64,000 bases of DNA from CAVYXK01 sp963708245 (lineage in GTDB: Bacteria > Pseudomonadota > Alphaproteobacteria > Acetobacterales > Acetobacteraceae), in NCBI GenBank assembly GCA_963708245.1, contig OY970201.1, forward strand, positions 5,952,001 to 6,016,000, read 5' to 3'. The notes below the pieces were generated by a model. It worked only from the letters and a program-made list of their open reading frames with translations, had not been told where the DNA came from and searched no databases. Below are positions 9,904-18,300 of the stretch, piece by piece. Within the stretch, counting starts at the first letter, position 1, and the number at the start of each line of letters is the position of its first letter. Both the position numbers and the translations under genes were made by a program.

Positions 9904-11415
9904 CTAGCGTGTCCATAGCTCGATTTCCGTGCCATACGTACGGAGCAGATGGTAGTGCTGTGCTACCCAGGAATGGAACCCGACAAGCGATGCGGAGGAC
10001 AAGCGATCAGTAGCAAATAGCACGGTGTGAACCTGCGCATCGGATGCTGCCTGAATCAGCTCTGCCACGGTGAGATACCCGGTGATGATGCGCACTGAGG
10101 AAGTATCTACCAGCCAGGGCGGTGTGTCGCGATTTGCCAATCCCGCTATGAACTGGGCATCAGTAATGACCCATTGATCGGGTGTGGTCGTGCGTTGCAG
10201 ATCTGCAGCGACCTGCGCCGCACGTTGGGTTTCACTGCTCCCGGCTTGTACACTGAACGCATGATAATATTCATAGTCGGATAGAGCCCCGGCGAGAACG
10301 GCGGCGAGTACGAATAAGCCTATGACAAGGACGCCGGTACGGCTTGGACTACTCACAACCTGCCGCACCCGATACACCGCGGACGGGTCGTTCCATGCCA
10401 ACGCACTCATCGCGACCAACGGTGGCATAAGCACGATGGCGTGACGCGAGAAGAGCGGAAGCTGAATAAGAAGGACGAGAACCGTGGCCAGAAACCACGC
10501 AATCAACGGGATTATGCGCCAATCACGTCTCAGCGTCGCGATAACGATACCTATAGCTGCTCCTGCGCTGATCACTGCATTTGCAACTAGGAAGTGGTAC
10601 AGCAGAAGAGTATGCCTCGGTTCCCAAACAGCCAGTGCGTTTCTCGCCGCAATATGGAACATCAACGTCTGCTGCACGACTGCCGGAAGTGAGCTCAGGA
10701 AGGGTGTCAAGACAATCAGAGACATGACAAGGATCGCAACGATCGCGCCGGCGATCGGCCGTAGAATCGTCCCAATGCTGGAGCCTGCCTCTCGCCGGAT
10801 CTGCCAAACGCGCGCAAGGGCAAGCATCAGGACGGGAACGATAGCAGTGACATCAAGCAGCTTGGTGAGAGTGCCCAGCAACAGTGCGATCCCGCACGAG
10901 GCGGCAAGCGCAAGCCCTCTTCGGCCTGTGGGGTGGTCCCACCATATGAATGCCGCAGCAGCAGCCAGAAACAAAAAGGCAGTCGCCGGACCTTCTGCTT
11001 GGAGTCTCTGCGACGCTTCCAGGTATGACGGCGCTGCGACAACCATGACCAATGCCGCAATGCCTCCCGCACGCCCCGCCAGTGCCTTGCCGAGCAAATA
11101 CGCGCCGGCGAGGCCGAGCAGAGAAAGCATAACAACCCCGATGCGAGCCGCCAAAATCGTGGAACCGAACAGCACATAAAACGGATAGATCGACAGGGGG
11201 AAAACCGGCGGCTGCGAGCAGAATATTTCTCTATAGAGGCTGTAACCATTGCTCATAGATCGCAGAGTCTGCCAATATACCCCTTCGTCGTAACTGTCGT
11301 AGTCGAAGCGACCATCTAGACCGTACGCACGCATTGCGACGGCAATGATGATCACGACCGCAACGATGAGGCCTGTGACATGCCCGTGCCTGCCCGACGT
11401 GAGGCACGGTGTCAT
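9904..11415 (-). CDS. GT-C (family 39-like) membrane glycosyltransferase
   Basis: This 503-residue integral membrane protein has about ten hydrophobic segments and, in the first periplasmic loop, the acidic pair DYDSYDEGVYWQ expected of polyprenol-phosphate-sugar-dependent GT-C enzymes (ArnT/PMT type). A soluble C-terminal part of about 110 residues follows the last membrane helix. It probably transfers a sugar from a lipid carrier to a cell-envelope acceptor that is unknown here. The start ATG at 11415 lies seven bases beyond the stop of the DUF1194 gene, so the two are probably co-transcribed. Confidence 0.8.
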   Translation of the reverse strand: MTPCLTSGRHGHVTGLIVAVVIIIAVAMRAYGLDGRFDYDSYDEGVYWQTLRSMSNGYSLYREIFCSQPPVFPLSIYPFYVLFGSTILAARIGVVMLSLLGLAGAYLLGKALAGRAGGIAALVMVVAAPSYLEASQRLQAEGPATAFLFLAAAAAFIWWDHPTGRRGLALAASCGIALLLGTLTKLLDVTAIVPVLMLALARVWQIRREAGSSIGTILRPIAGAIVAILVMSLIVLTPFLSSLPAVVQQTLMFHIAARNALAVWEPRHTLLLYHFLVANAVISAGAAIGIVIATLRRDWRIIPLIAWFLATVLVLLIQLPLFSRHAIVLMPPLVAMSALAWNDPSAVYRVRQVVSSPSRTGVLVIGLFVLAAVLAGALSDYEYYHAFSVQAGSSETQRAAQVAADLQRTTTPDQWVITDAQFIAGLANRDTPPWLVDTSSVRIITGYLTVAELIQAASDAQVHTVLFATDRLSSASLVGFHSWVAQHYHLLRTYGTEIELWTR

Positions 11416-11422
11416 GGAGTTC

Positions 11423-12049
11423 TCATGCTATCGGCACGCCCACTTCGCGTGCCAGCTTGCGCCGCATCGCCGCGCCAAACTCCGCATAGTCCTTGCACGT
11501 CACCGCAAAGGCGCCCGGCCCGCCGATCACCTCGTTGGTGTAGCTCTGCAACAGATCGGGCTCCTCGTGCAGGATGCAGAGCCCGTTGATGGTGATTCCC
11601 GCCGTCGCCATGCGATCGCGGATCGGGCCTGGCGGTATGCCCGCATTGGACCGACCGTCGCCGATCACATCGACGACCTGCCTTGTTACCTTGGCCGGTG
11701 CGCGGGCGAGTAGCTCGATCGCGGCCAGCAGGGCCTCGCCGATCGCCGTTTCGCCAGCCGGGACCGAGCGTGGCATGTTGTCGACCGCGTCGGCAAAGGC
11801 TCTTGCGTCGGCAGCCGATCCGATCCGGCTCCAGTCGGCGATCACGTCGTGCGCGCCGGCGCCGGACCAGAGTAGCAGCGCTGCCATGCTGGCGCGCGCC
11901 GGCCCCCCGGTAAGGCCACGGATCACCGCCGGCTCGCGCAACGCCGCCGCCATGCCGCCGGCAATCAGGTTGAATTCGTCGAAAGTGACGCTGGCCGAGC
12001 CATCGACCGCCAGCACCAGCGCGAGGTCCACTGCGTCCATACCGCCCAT
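11423..12049 (-). CDS. DUF1194 von Willebrand A-like protein
   Basis: The 208-residue protein begins with a VWA-like strand and a MIDAS motif D16-G-S18-A-S20, followed by VVDVIGDGRSNAG, as in DUF1194 proteins. This predicts a metal-ion-dependent adhesion-type fold with unknown partner. Many relatives are exported, but no signal peptide is visible here with this start. It precedes the membrane glycosyltransferase on the same strand and is divergent from the small gene at 12175. Confidence 0.85.
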   Translation of the reverse strand: MGGMDAVDLALVLAVDGSASVTFDEFNLIAGGMAAALREPAVIRGLTGGPARASMAALLLWSGAGAHDVIADWSRIGSAADARAFADAVDNMPRSVPAGETAIGEALLAAIELLARAPAKVTRQVVDVIGDGRSNAGIPPGPIRDRMATAGITINGLCILHEEPDLLQSYTNEVIGGPGAFAVTCKDYAEFGAAMRRKLAREVGVPIA

Positions 12050-12174
12050 TCAAGCGTAGTGGGCGCTGGCAGGCACCTCCAGGCGCGGACCGGCATGGAA
12101 AGGTGGCAATTGCCTTATCCACAATGGGGCATAGATTTGGTCATCTTGGGGAGCGGTGTGCCGCGGCATGAACT

Positions 12175-12399
12175 ATGAGTGACACGGTAAGTCTGGAGTG
12201 GATCGGCACGACGTTGCGCTCGATTCAAGCCGAGCAACGCTCGATCTGGGACGAAAATAAGCTGATCCGAGAGGCACTGAGCGGCGGGTTGACAGTGCTG
12301 ATGCAGCGGATCGCCAATTTCGAGGCATATCTCGACACCCGCTTCGATCAATTGAGCATCCGCCTCGATCGGATCGAACAGGGCAGGCAGGCGACGTGA
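12175..12399 (+). CDS. small hypothetical protein, helical
   Basis: A 74-residue protein starting MSDTVSLEWIGTTLRSIQ, rich in heptad-spaced Leu/Ile (DQLSIRLDRIEQ at the end), so probably an alpha-helical or coiled-coil protein. I do not recognise a characterised family. It is divergent from the DUF1194 gene and 119 bp upstream of the CoA-transferase gene. The codon use looks like that of its neighbours, which supports it as a real gene. Confidence 0.55.
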   Translation: MSDTVSLEWIGTTLRSIQAEQRSIWDENKLIREALSGGLTVLMQRIANFEAYLDTRFDQLSIRLDRIEQGRQAT

Positions 12400-12518
12400 T
12401 CCGGCGGCGGATCGCTGCGGCGTGAGCACCACCGAGGTGATTCGCGATCGATCCGCCCGCCCTTGAGCCAGCAGCGATTGCGGCCGACAATCTGCGGCGC
12501 CGAACGAGGACCGCCGCG

Positions 12519-13730
12519 ATGCCCGAAAGCCCCGCTGACCGAAACCTGCGCACCGAAACGCGACTGCCGCTGAATGGCCTGACTGTGCTCGACCTCACGT
12601 TGGCCCGCGCGGGTCCCACCTGCGTGCGCCATCTCGCGGACTGGGGTGCCGACGTGATCCGCATCGAGCCGCCTCCGACCGGCGGGGAGGACATTGCCGG
12701 CAACCGCAACGGGTTCGACTTCCAGAACCTGCACCGTAACAAGCGAGCGATGCGTTTAAACCTGAAGGACCCGGCCGGCCACGAGGCGTTCATGCGGCTC
12801 GCCCGCACCGCCGACGTGGTGGTGGAGAACATGCGCGCCCAAGTGAAACACCGGCTGAAGGTGTCGTACGACGACGTGCGTAAGATCAACCCGCGCATCG
12901 TCTATGGCAGCATCAGCGGATTCGGGCAGGATGGCCCGTACGGCCACCGCGCCGGCGTCGATCAGATCGCCCAGGGCATGGGCGGGCTGATGTCGATCAC
13001 CGGCTTGCCCGGCCAGGGGCCGGTCCGCGTCGGCATCCCGGTCGATGACCTGACCGCTGGCAACCTGCTCGCGCTCGGGATCATGATGGCGCTGTTCGAT
13101 CGCGAGCGCACCGGCGTCGGCCGCTGGGTCACCACCAGCCTGCTGGAGGCGCAGGTCTTCATGCTTGATTTCCAGGCGTCGCGCTGGCTGATCGCCGGCG
13201 AGGTGCCGAAGCAGGCGGGCAACGACCACCCGACTGGGATTCCCACCGGCGTGTTCCCGACCAGCGATGGGCATATCAACATCGCGGCCAGCTCCGGACG
13301 GCTCTGGGAGCGGTTCTGCGAGACGATCGGCCGGCCGGACTGGAAGGAGCATGAAAAGTGGAAAACCCAGAAGGGCCGCAGCGCAGACCGGGCCGCGATC
13401 AATGCAGCGATTGGTGAAATCACCCGCACCAAGCCGGCAAATCACTGGATCGAGCTGTTCGAGGCGAACGGCATCCCCTGCGGCCCGATCTACACGATCG
13501 ACCAGGTCTTCGCCGACCCGCAGGTGAAGCATCTGCGCATGGCGCTGCCGATGCACAGCCCGACCATCGGTGATGCCGAGGTGGTGGCCTCTGCGATCAA
13601 CATCTCCGGCTTCTCAAAGAATATTCGACTGCCGACGCCGGAGGCCGGTTCCAGCACCGACGAGGTGCTCCGCTCGGTCGGGTACAGTGACGACGAGATC
13701 GCGACGATGCGCAGCAAGGGAGTGATCTGA
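12519..13730 (+). CDS. CaiB/BaiF family III CoA-transferase
   Basis: The 403-residue protein has the family III start GLTVLDLTLARAGP, the DWGADVIRIEPP motif and the region YGSISGFGQDGPYG followed by the likely catalytic Asp in AGVDQI (about D148), equivalent to the Asp of formyl-CoA transferase. It should move CoA between carboxylic acids; the substrates are unknown. The crotonase-family gene begins one base after its stop codon, so the pair probably acts in one acyl-CoA pathway. Confidence 0.9.
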   Translation: MPESPADRNLRTETRLPLNGLTVLDLTLARAGPTCVRHLADWGADVIRIEPPPTGGEDIAGNRNGFDFQNLHRNKRAMRLNLKDPAGHEAFMRLARTADVVVENMRAQVKHRLKVSYDDVRKINPRIVYGSISGFGQDGPYGHRAGVDQIAQGMGGLMSITGLPGQGPVRVGIPVDDLTAGNLLALGIMMALFDRERTGVGRWVTTSLLEAQVFMLDFQASRWLIAGEVPKQAGNDHPTGIPTGVFPTSDGHINIAASSGRLWERFCETIGRPDWKEHEKWKTQKGRSADRAAINAAIGEITRTKPANHWIELFEANGIPCGPIYTIDQVFADPQVKHLRMALPMHSPTIGDAEVVASAINISGFSKNIRLPTPEAGSSTDEVLRSVGYSDDEIATMRSKGVI

Positions 13731-13731
13731 G

Positions 13732-14553
13732 ATGGATACCGCCATCGGGACGGCGACCCGTGAATACGCCGGCGGCAAGATGCTCGCGGCGAAGGATGAC
13801 GGCGTCGGGCTGGTCACGTTCAACCAGCCCGAGAAACGCAACGCCATGTCGATCGAGATGTGGGGCGGCCTGGGCGAGATCCTCGACGAGTTCCGCGAGG
13901 ATAATGACGTTCGCGTGGTGATCCTGACCGGCGCGGGCAACCAGGCCTTTGTCTCCGGCGCCGATATCAGCCAGTTCGAGAAGAACCGCTCGAACGCCGA
14001 CGCACAGCGCGAATACGACCGGCTGACCAGCGCCGGACGAGACAAGCTACACAGCTTCCCTAAGCCCATGGTCGCCCGCATCCGCGGCTTCTGCCTGGGC
14101 GGTGGGCTGGCGATCGCCATGCAGACCGATCTGCGGATCGCCGCGGTTGATAGCCAGTTCGGCATTCCCGCCGCGCGGCTTGGCATCGCCTATGGGTTCG
14201 ATGGGCTCCGCAACCTCGTGCATCTTGTTGGCCCGGCCCATGCCCGGATGATCCTCTATACGGCCAACCGGATTGACTCACATGAGGCCGAGCGCATCGG
14301 GCTGATCAACAAGATGGTCAGCGATGAAGAGCTGAACGATACCGTGCTGGATATCGCCCGCACCATCGCTGACAACGCGCCGCTGTCGGTTGCCGCGTCC
14401 AAGCTGACGATCAACGAAGTGCTGAAGGACCCCGGCGATCGTGACATGGAGGCGATTCGGCGGGCCGGCGCGGCCTGCTTCGACAGCGCCGACTATCGTG
14501 AGGGTAGGACCGCCTTCATGGAGAAGCGGCGGCCGCGCTTCCAAGGGCGCTGA
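13732..14553 (+). CDS. enoyl-CoA hydratase/isomerase (crotonase) family protein
   Basis: The 273-residue protein has the crotonase fold signatures: EKRNAMSIEMWGGL, the oxyanion-hole segments VSGADISQF and RIRGFCLGGGLAIA. At the place where classical hydratases carry two catalytic Glu, this protein reads FGIPAARLGIAYGFDGLRNL, with neither Glu visible. It may therefore be an isomerase, decarboxylase, hydrolase or other crotonase. It is tightly linked to the preceding CoA-transferase gene (one-base gap), which suggests a shared acyl-CoA substrate route. Confidence 0.88.
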   Translation: MDTAIGTATREYAGGKMLAAKDDGVGLVTFNQPEKRNAMSIEMWGGLGEILDEFREDNDVRVVILTGAGNQAFVSGADISQFEKNRSNADAQREYDRLTSAGRDKLHSFPKPMVARIRGFCLGGGLAIAMQTDLRIAAVDSQFGIPAARLGIAYGFDGLRNLVHLVGPAHARMILYTANRIDSHEAERIGLINKMVSDEELNDTVLDIARTIADNAPLSVAASKLTINEVLKDPGDRDMEAIRRAGAACFDSADYREGRTAFMEKRRPRFQGR

Positions 14554-14635
14554 TCGCGGCCCGGCCGCGCAGATCAGCCTTCTCCCCGCAGTGGTGGTGC
14601 GGCGGTTGTTCAACGCTTAATCAGCCAGCCAGATC

Positions 14636-15904
14636 GTGCCGAGAGACGACGTCTTGAGTGAGAACGCCATCGTCGCCGGCCGCCCGGCGGCCGAGACGAC
14701 AGCCTTTGCGATCCTGCTGTCGCTGAGCTTCTGCCACCTGCTCAACGACATGATCCAGTCGCTGGTGCCGGCTGTGTATCCGGTCCTGAAGACCTCGTAC
14801 GGCCTTGATTTCGGCCAGATCGGTCTGATCACTCTGGCTTTCCAGCTTACCGCGTCGCTGCTGCAACCGCTGGTCGGCCTGGCCGCCGATCGTCGGCCAA
14901 TGCCGTATTCGCTGCCGGTTGCAATGGGGTTCACCCTGTTCGGACTGTTCCTGCTGTCGCGCGCCGGCAGCTTCGGGATGATCCTGATTGCGGCTGCGCT
15001 GGTCGGGGTGGGCTCGTCAGTGTTCCATCCGGAGTCCTCGCGGGTGGCGCGGATGGCCTCAGGCGGGCGGCACGGGCTGGCACAGTCGCTGTTCCAGGTC
15101 GGCGGCAATAGTGGATCGGCGCTAGGGCCACTGCTCGCGGCTTTCGTGGTGGTACCGCGCGGTCAAGGCAGTATCGCTTGGTTCACCACTGCCGCACTGG
15201 TGGCGATGCTAGTGCTGTTGCAGGTCGGGCACTGGTACCGGGCCAACGCCCCAGCCTATCGCGGGCGCCGCCATGCAGCGGGCATGGAGCTGCGCCCCAC
15301 GCTGTCGCGCCGACGGATCCTCGGCGCGCTGGTTGTGCTTGGACTGCTGATCTTCTCGAAATTCTTTTACATGGCGGCGCTGAATTCGTACTACACGCTG
15401 TATCTGATCCAGAAGTTCCACGTCTCGACGCAGACAGCCGAGCTGCACTTGTTCATGTTCTTGGGCGCGGCGGCGGTCGGAACGTTTGCCGGCGGCCCGA
15501 TCGGCGATCGGTTCGGTCGGAAACTGGTGATCTGGGTCTCGATCCTCGGCGTGTTTCCGTTCAGCTTGGCGCTTCCCTTCGCTAGCTTGTTCTGGACCAC
15601 TCCGCTCACGATCGCTATCGGGCTGATCCTGTCTTCGGCATTCTCTGCCATTCTGGTCTATGCGACCGAGCTGGTGCCGGGGAAGGTCGGCACAATCGCC
15701 GGCATGTTCTTCGGCTTCGCCTTTGGGATGGGCGGACTTGGCGCCGCGCTGCTGGGCCAGCTTGCCGACGCGACCAGCCTCGACACGGTGTACCGCATCT
15801 GCGGATTCCTGCCGCTGATTGGGCTTTTGACCGTGTTGCTGCCCGATATCGAGCGGCCACGAGTGCGCCGCACTCCGCGTTCTCAGCTCAGCGCAGCGCG
15901 CTGA
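14636..15904 (+). CDS. fsr: MFS transporter, fosmidomycin-resistance (Fsr) type
   Basis: A membrane protein of about 420 residues with twelve hydrophobic segments. The early LLNDMIQSLVPAVYPVL, the VGVGSSVFHPESSRVARMA segment and the FQVGGNSGSALGPLLAA segment are characteristic of the Fsr efflux group of the major facilitator superfamily. The natural substrate is unknown. The start is uncertain: GTG at 14636 gives the longest frame, but TTG at 14654 is better placed after a GAGAGA ribosome binding site. Its end overlaps the convergent DedA gene by 17 bp. Confidence 0.88.
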   Translation: MPRDDVLSENAIVAGRPAAETTAFAILLSLSFCHLLNDMIQSLVPAVYPVLKTSYGLDFGQIGLITLAFQLTASLLQPLVGLAADRRPMPYSLPVAMGFTLFGLFLLSRAGSFGMILIAAALVGVGSSVFHPESSRVARMASGGRHGLAQSLFQVGGNSGSALGPLLAAFVVVPRGQGSIAWFTTAALVAMLVLLQVGHWYRANAPAYRGRRHAAGMELRPTLSRRRILGALVVLGLLIFSKFFYMAALNSYYTLYLIQKFHVSTQTAELHLFMFLGAAAVGTFAGGPIGDRFGRKLVIWVSILGVFPFSLALPFASLFWTTPLTIAIGLILSSAFSAILVYATELVPGKVGTIAGMFFGFAFGMGGLGAALLGQLADATSLDTVYRICGFLPLIGLLTVLLPDIERPRVRRTPRSQLSAAR

Positions 15905-16526
15905 CCGGTCCGGGCAGCGCGCGCTCGGCTTCGTCCTCCAGCCGCTTCTCGTTGCGGCGCAGCAACACGATGCAGGCAACGATCGAGATCAGGGCCGCCG
16001 CTCCGAGCGCCAACCCGATCGGGCCGGCCACGCGATGAATCTCTTTGCCGAACACGTACGCGCCGAGGCCGTAGAGCGTCGCCCACACGATCGCGCCCGC
16101 TGCGTTGAAGATCAGGAAACGCGGCCAGCTCATACGATTGGCCCCGGCGAGGAACGAAGCCAGCGCGCGCAACAACGCCACGAAGCGGCCCAGGAAGACA
16201 ACCGCGCCGCCGTACCGCAGGAACAGATACTTGCCGAGCTTGATACGTCGTTCATTCATTCCGATCGTGCCGCCATATTTCGTCAGCAGCCAAAAGCCGA
16301 AGCTGCGGCCGATGCAGAAGCCGATGATGCCACCCACGATGGCGCCTGCTGCCGCGGCGGCGATCACCCAGGTGATGTCGAGCCGGTGGGTGGTACCAGC
16401 ATAGATGGCGGCACCGATCAGCGTCGCTTCGCCGGGAAAAGGAATGCCCAGGCTCTCGACACAGATTGCCAGCATGATCGCGCCGTAGCCGGCATGTGCA
16501 AGCAGATGGGCATGGTGCGCTAACAT
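15888..16526 (-). CDS. DedA/SNARE-associated family membrane protein
   Basis: The 212-residue protein has the DedA-family features ESLGIPFPGEATLIGAA, a glycine-rich GAIVGGIIGFCIGRSFG and the later GRFVALLRALASFLAG, with about five membrane segments. DedA proteins support envelope homeostasis, and some have been linked to polyprenyl-phosphate or phospholipid flipping. I start at the ATG at 16526. The gene is convergent and overlapping with the Fsr-type transporter. Confidence 0.9.
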   Translation of the reverse strand: MLAHHAHLLAHAGYGAIMLAICVESLGIPFPGEATLIGAAIYAGTTHRLDITWVIAAAAAGAIVGGIIGFCIGRSFGFWLLTKYGGTIGMNERRIKLGKYLFLRYGGAVVFLGRFVALLRALASFLAGANRMSWPRFLIFNAAGAIVWATLYGLGAYVFGKEIHRVAGPIGLALGAAALISIVACIVLLRRNEKRLEDEAERALPGPVSALR

Positions 16527-16631
16527 CCCGTCCCGGTCCGCTCTGTTGCTTGGCGGCGGCCGATCGGGTTGACTGCGACCCGGGCAGGCGCGCAATCCGG
16601 CGTTGCCGCCAGCGCTAGGGAGGTCGGTCGC

Positions 16632-17141
16632 ATGTCATTCTCCATCTACGATGCCTGTGTTCCAGTTTTCACGCAAATGCTTGGAAGCCTGTCCGCAATC
16701 GTCGACAAAGGGGCGGCGCATGCCGCGGAGAAGAAGCTCGAGGAGTCCGCGTTCCTGCAGGCACGGCTGTATCCCGACATGTTTACCCTGGCCCGGCAAG
16801 TGCGGCAGGCCAGCGATTTCGGCCGCAACGCGCCCGGCCGGCTTGCTGGCGTCGAGCTTCCGTCGTTCCCGGACGTCGATGGTACATCTTTTGCCGAGTT
16901 GAAGGATCGCGTGGTGCGTTCGCTCGATTTCGTCCAAGGCTTCCGCCGCGATCAACTCGATGGCACCGAGGACAGGGACATCGTCTGGACGGCAGGCGGG
17001 CAGCAGCGCTCGATGAAAGGGCGGGCCTATCTTCTGCACTTCTCGATTCCGCACTTCTTCTTCCACGTCACCACCGCTTACGCGATTCTGCGCCACAATG
17101 GAGTGGAGCTTGGCAAGCGCGACTTCATCGGCAAGTTCTGA
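16632..17141 (+). CDS. DUF1993 (DinB-like) family protein
   Basis: The 169-residue protein starts MSFSIYDACVPVFTQMLG and ends GAYAI-like segments around VTTAYAILRHNGVELGKRDF, matching the DUF1993 family, helical proteins distantly related to DinB four-helix bundles. The function is unknown. I start at the ATG at 16632, preceded by AGGGAGG. It contains one His-rich stretch (HFSIPHFFFH) that could bind metal, by analogy with DinB proteins. Confidence 0.87.
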   Translation: MSFSIYDACVPVFTQMLGSLSAIVDKGAAHAAEKKLEESAFLQARLYPDMFTLARQVRQASDFGRNAPGRLAGVELPSFPDVDGTSFAELKDRVVRSLDFVQGFRRDQLDGTEDRDIVWTAGGQQRSMKGRAYLLHFSIPHFFFHVTTAYAILRHNGVELGKRDFIGKF

Positions 17142-17258
17142 CCGCCGCGGCGGCGCCGTCTTCAAGCACGCGCGAGCGGCGCCGCGCCACCCGTAATAGC
17201 GGAGGCATGCACCGCACCACGGCTCTATGTTAGCGCCGAACGGGGAGGGACATGCACT

Positions 17259-18284
17259 ATGACCGCACGCATGCATGGCGCTATTCCGATCGCCCGACGT
17301 GGCGTTCTTCTGGGCGCGCTGTCGGCTGCCGGCGGGGGAGTCCCGGCCACCGCCGCCGCGCCGGACGGACCACTCTGGTTCGGCCGCGACTGGGCCGTGA
17401 AATGGCGGGACAGCAAGAAGATCTGGCTGGCTCTTTACCGCAAGCGTCTCGGCGCGCCTCAGCCCGGCGAGCCGCCTCGGCCCGTGCTGTTTCTGGTGCA
17501 CGGCTCCTCGGCGGCTGCACTGTCCAGCTTCGATCTCACCGTGCCCGGTCACGGTGAATACTCGCTGATGAACGTCTTCGCCCGCTATGGTTTTGACGTG
17601 TGGACGATGGATCATGAAGGATACGGCGAGTCGAGCCGTACCGACGGCAATTCGGACATCGCCAGTGGCGTGGCGGACTTGACAGCCGCGGTGCAAGTGG
17701 TTGCGCGCACAACCGGCCAGCAGAGCTACATGTTCATGGGCGAGTCCTCCGGCGCCATCCGTGCGGGCGCCTTCGCGATGGCAGCGCCGGATCGGGTGCA
17801 GCGACTGGTCCTGTCGGCCTTCACCTACACCGGAAAGGGCTCGCCCACGCTCGCCAAGCGTGCCGAAGGGCTCGAGTACTACCGGACACATAACCGCCGA
17901 CTGCGCGATCGCGCGATGATCGAGAGCATCTTCACCCGCGACAAGCCAGGCACGACCGACCGGGCGGTGCCGGACGCCATGGCCAACGCCGAACTGGTGT
18001 ACGGCGATACCGTTCCGACCGGCACCTATCTCGATATGATCGCCAATCTGCCGTTGGTCGATCCGCGCAAAGTGACCTGCCCAGTGCTGCTGGTACGCGG
18101 CGAATACGACGGCATCGCGACGATGGAAGACCTGTGGGATTTCTTCCAATTGCTGCCGAACGGCGACCGGCAATTTTCGGTGATTCCCGGCGCGGCCCAC
18201 GCGCTCGGTACCAGCAGGAACCGCGCCGTGTTCTGGCATGTGGCCCATGCCTTCCTGACCACCCCGCCGGCAGTTGCCGTCTAG
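17259..18284 (+). CDS. exported alpha/beta hydrolase
   Basis: The 341-residue protein has an N-terminal arginine-containing hydrophobic leader (ARRGVLLGALSAAG), suggesting export. It is followed by an alpha/beta-hydrolase domain with the oxyanion motif HGSS (81-84), the nucleophile elbow GESSG (S163), a late Asp in GEYDGI and the catalytic His in GAAHALG. The substrate is unknown. GGGGAGGGA precedes the ATG. The amidohydrolase gene starts 16 bp after its stop codon, so the two probably act on the same class of compound. Confidence 0.85.
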   Translation: MTARMHGAIPIARRGVLLGALSAAGGGVPATAAAPDGPLWFGRDWAVKWRDSKKIWLALYRKRLGAPQPGEPPRPVLFLVHGSSAAALSSFDLTVPGHGEYSLMNVFARYGFDVWTMDHEGYGESSRTDGNSDIASGVADLTAAVQVVARTTGQQSYMFMGESSGAIRAGAFAMAAPDRVQRLVLSAFTYTGKGSPTLAKRAEGLEYYRTHNRRLRDRAMIESIFTRDKPGTTDRAVPDAMANAELVYGDTVPTGTYLDMIANLPLVDPRKVTCPVLLVRGEYDGIATMEDLWDFFQLLPNGDRQFSVIPGAAHALGTSRNRAVFWHVAHAFLTTPPAVAV

Positions 18285-18300
18285 CAAGGGAGCAAGGCAG

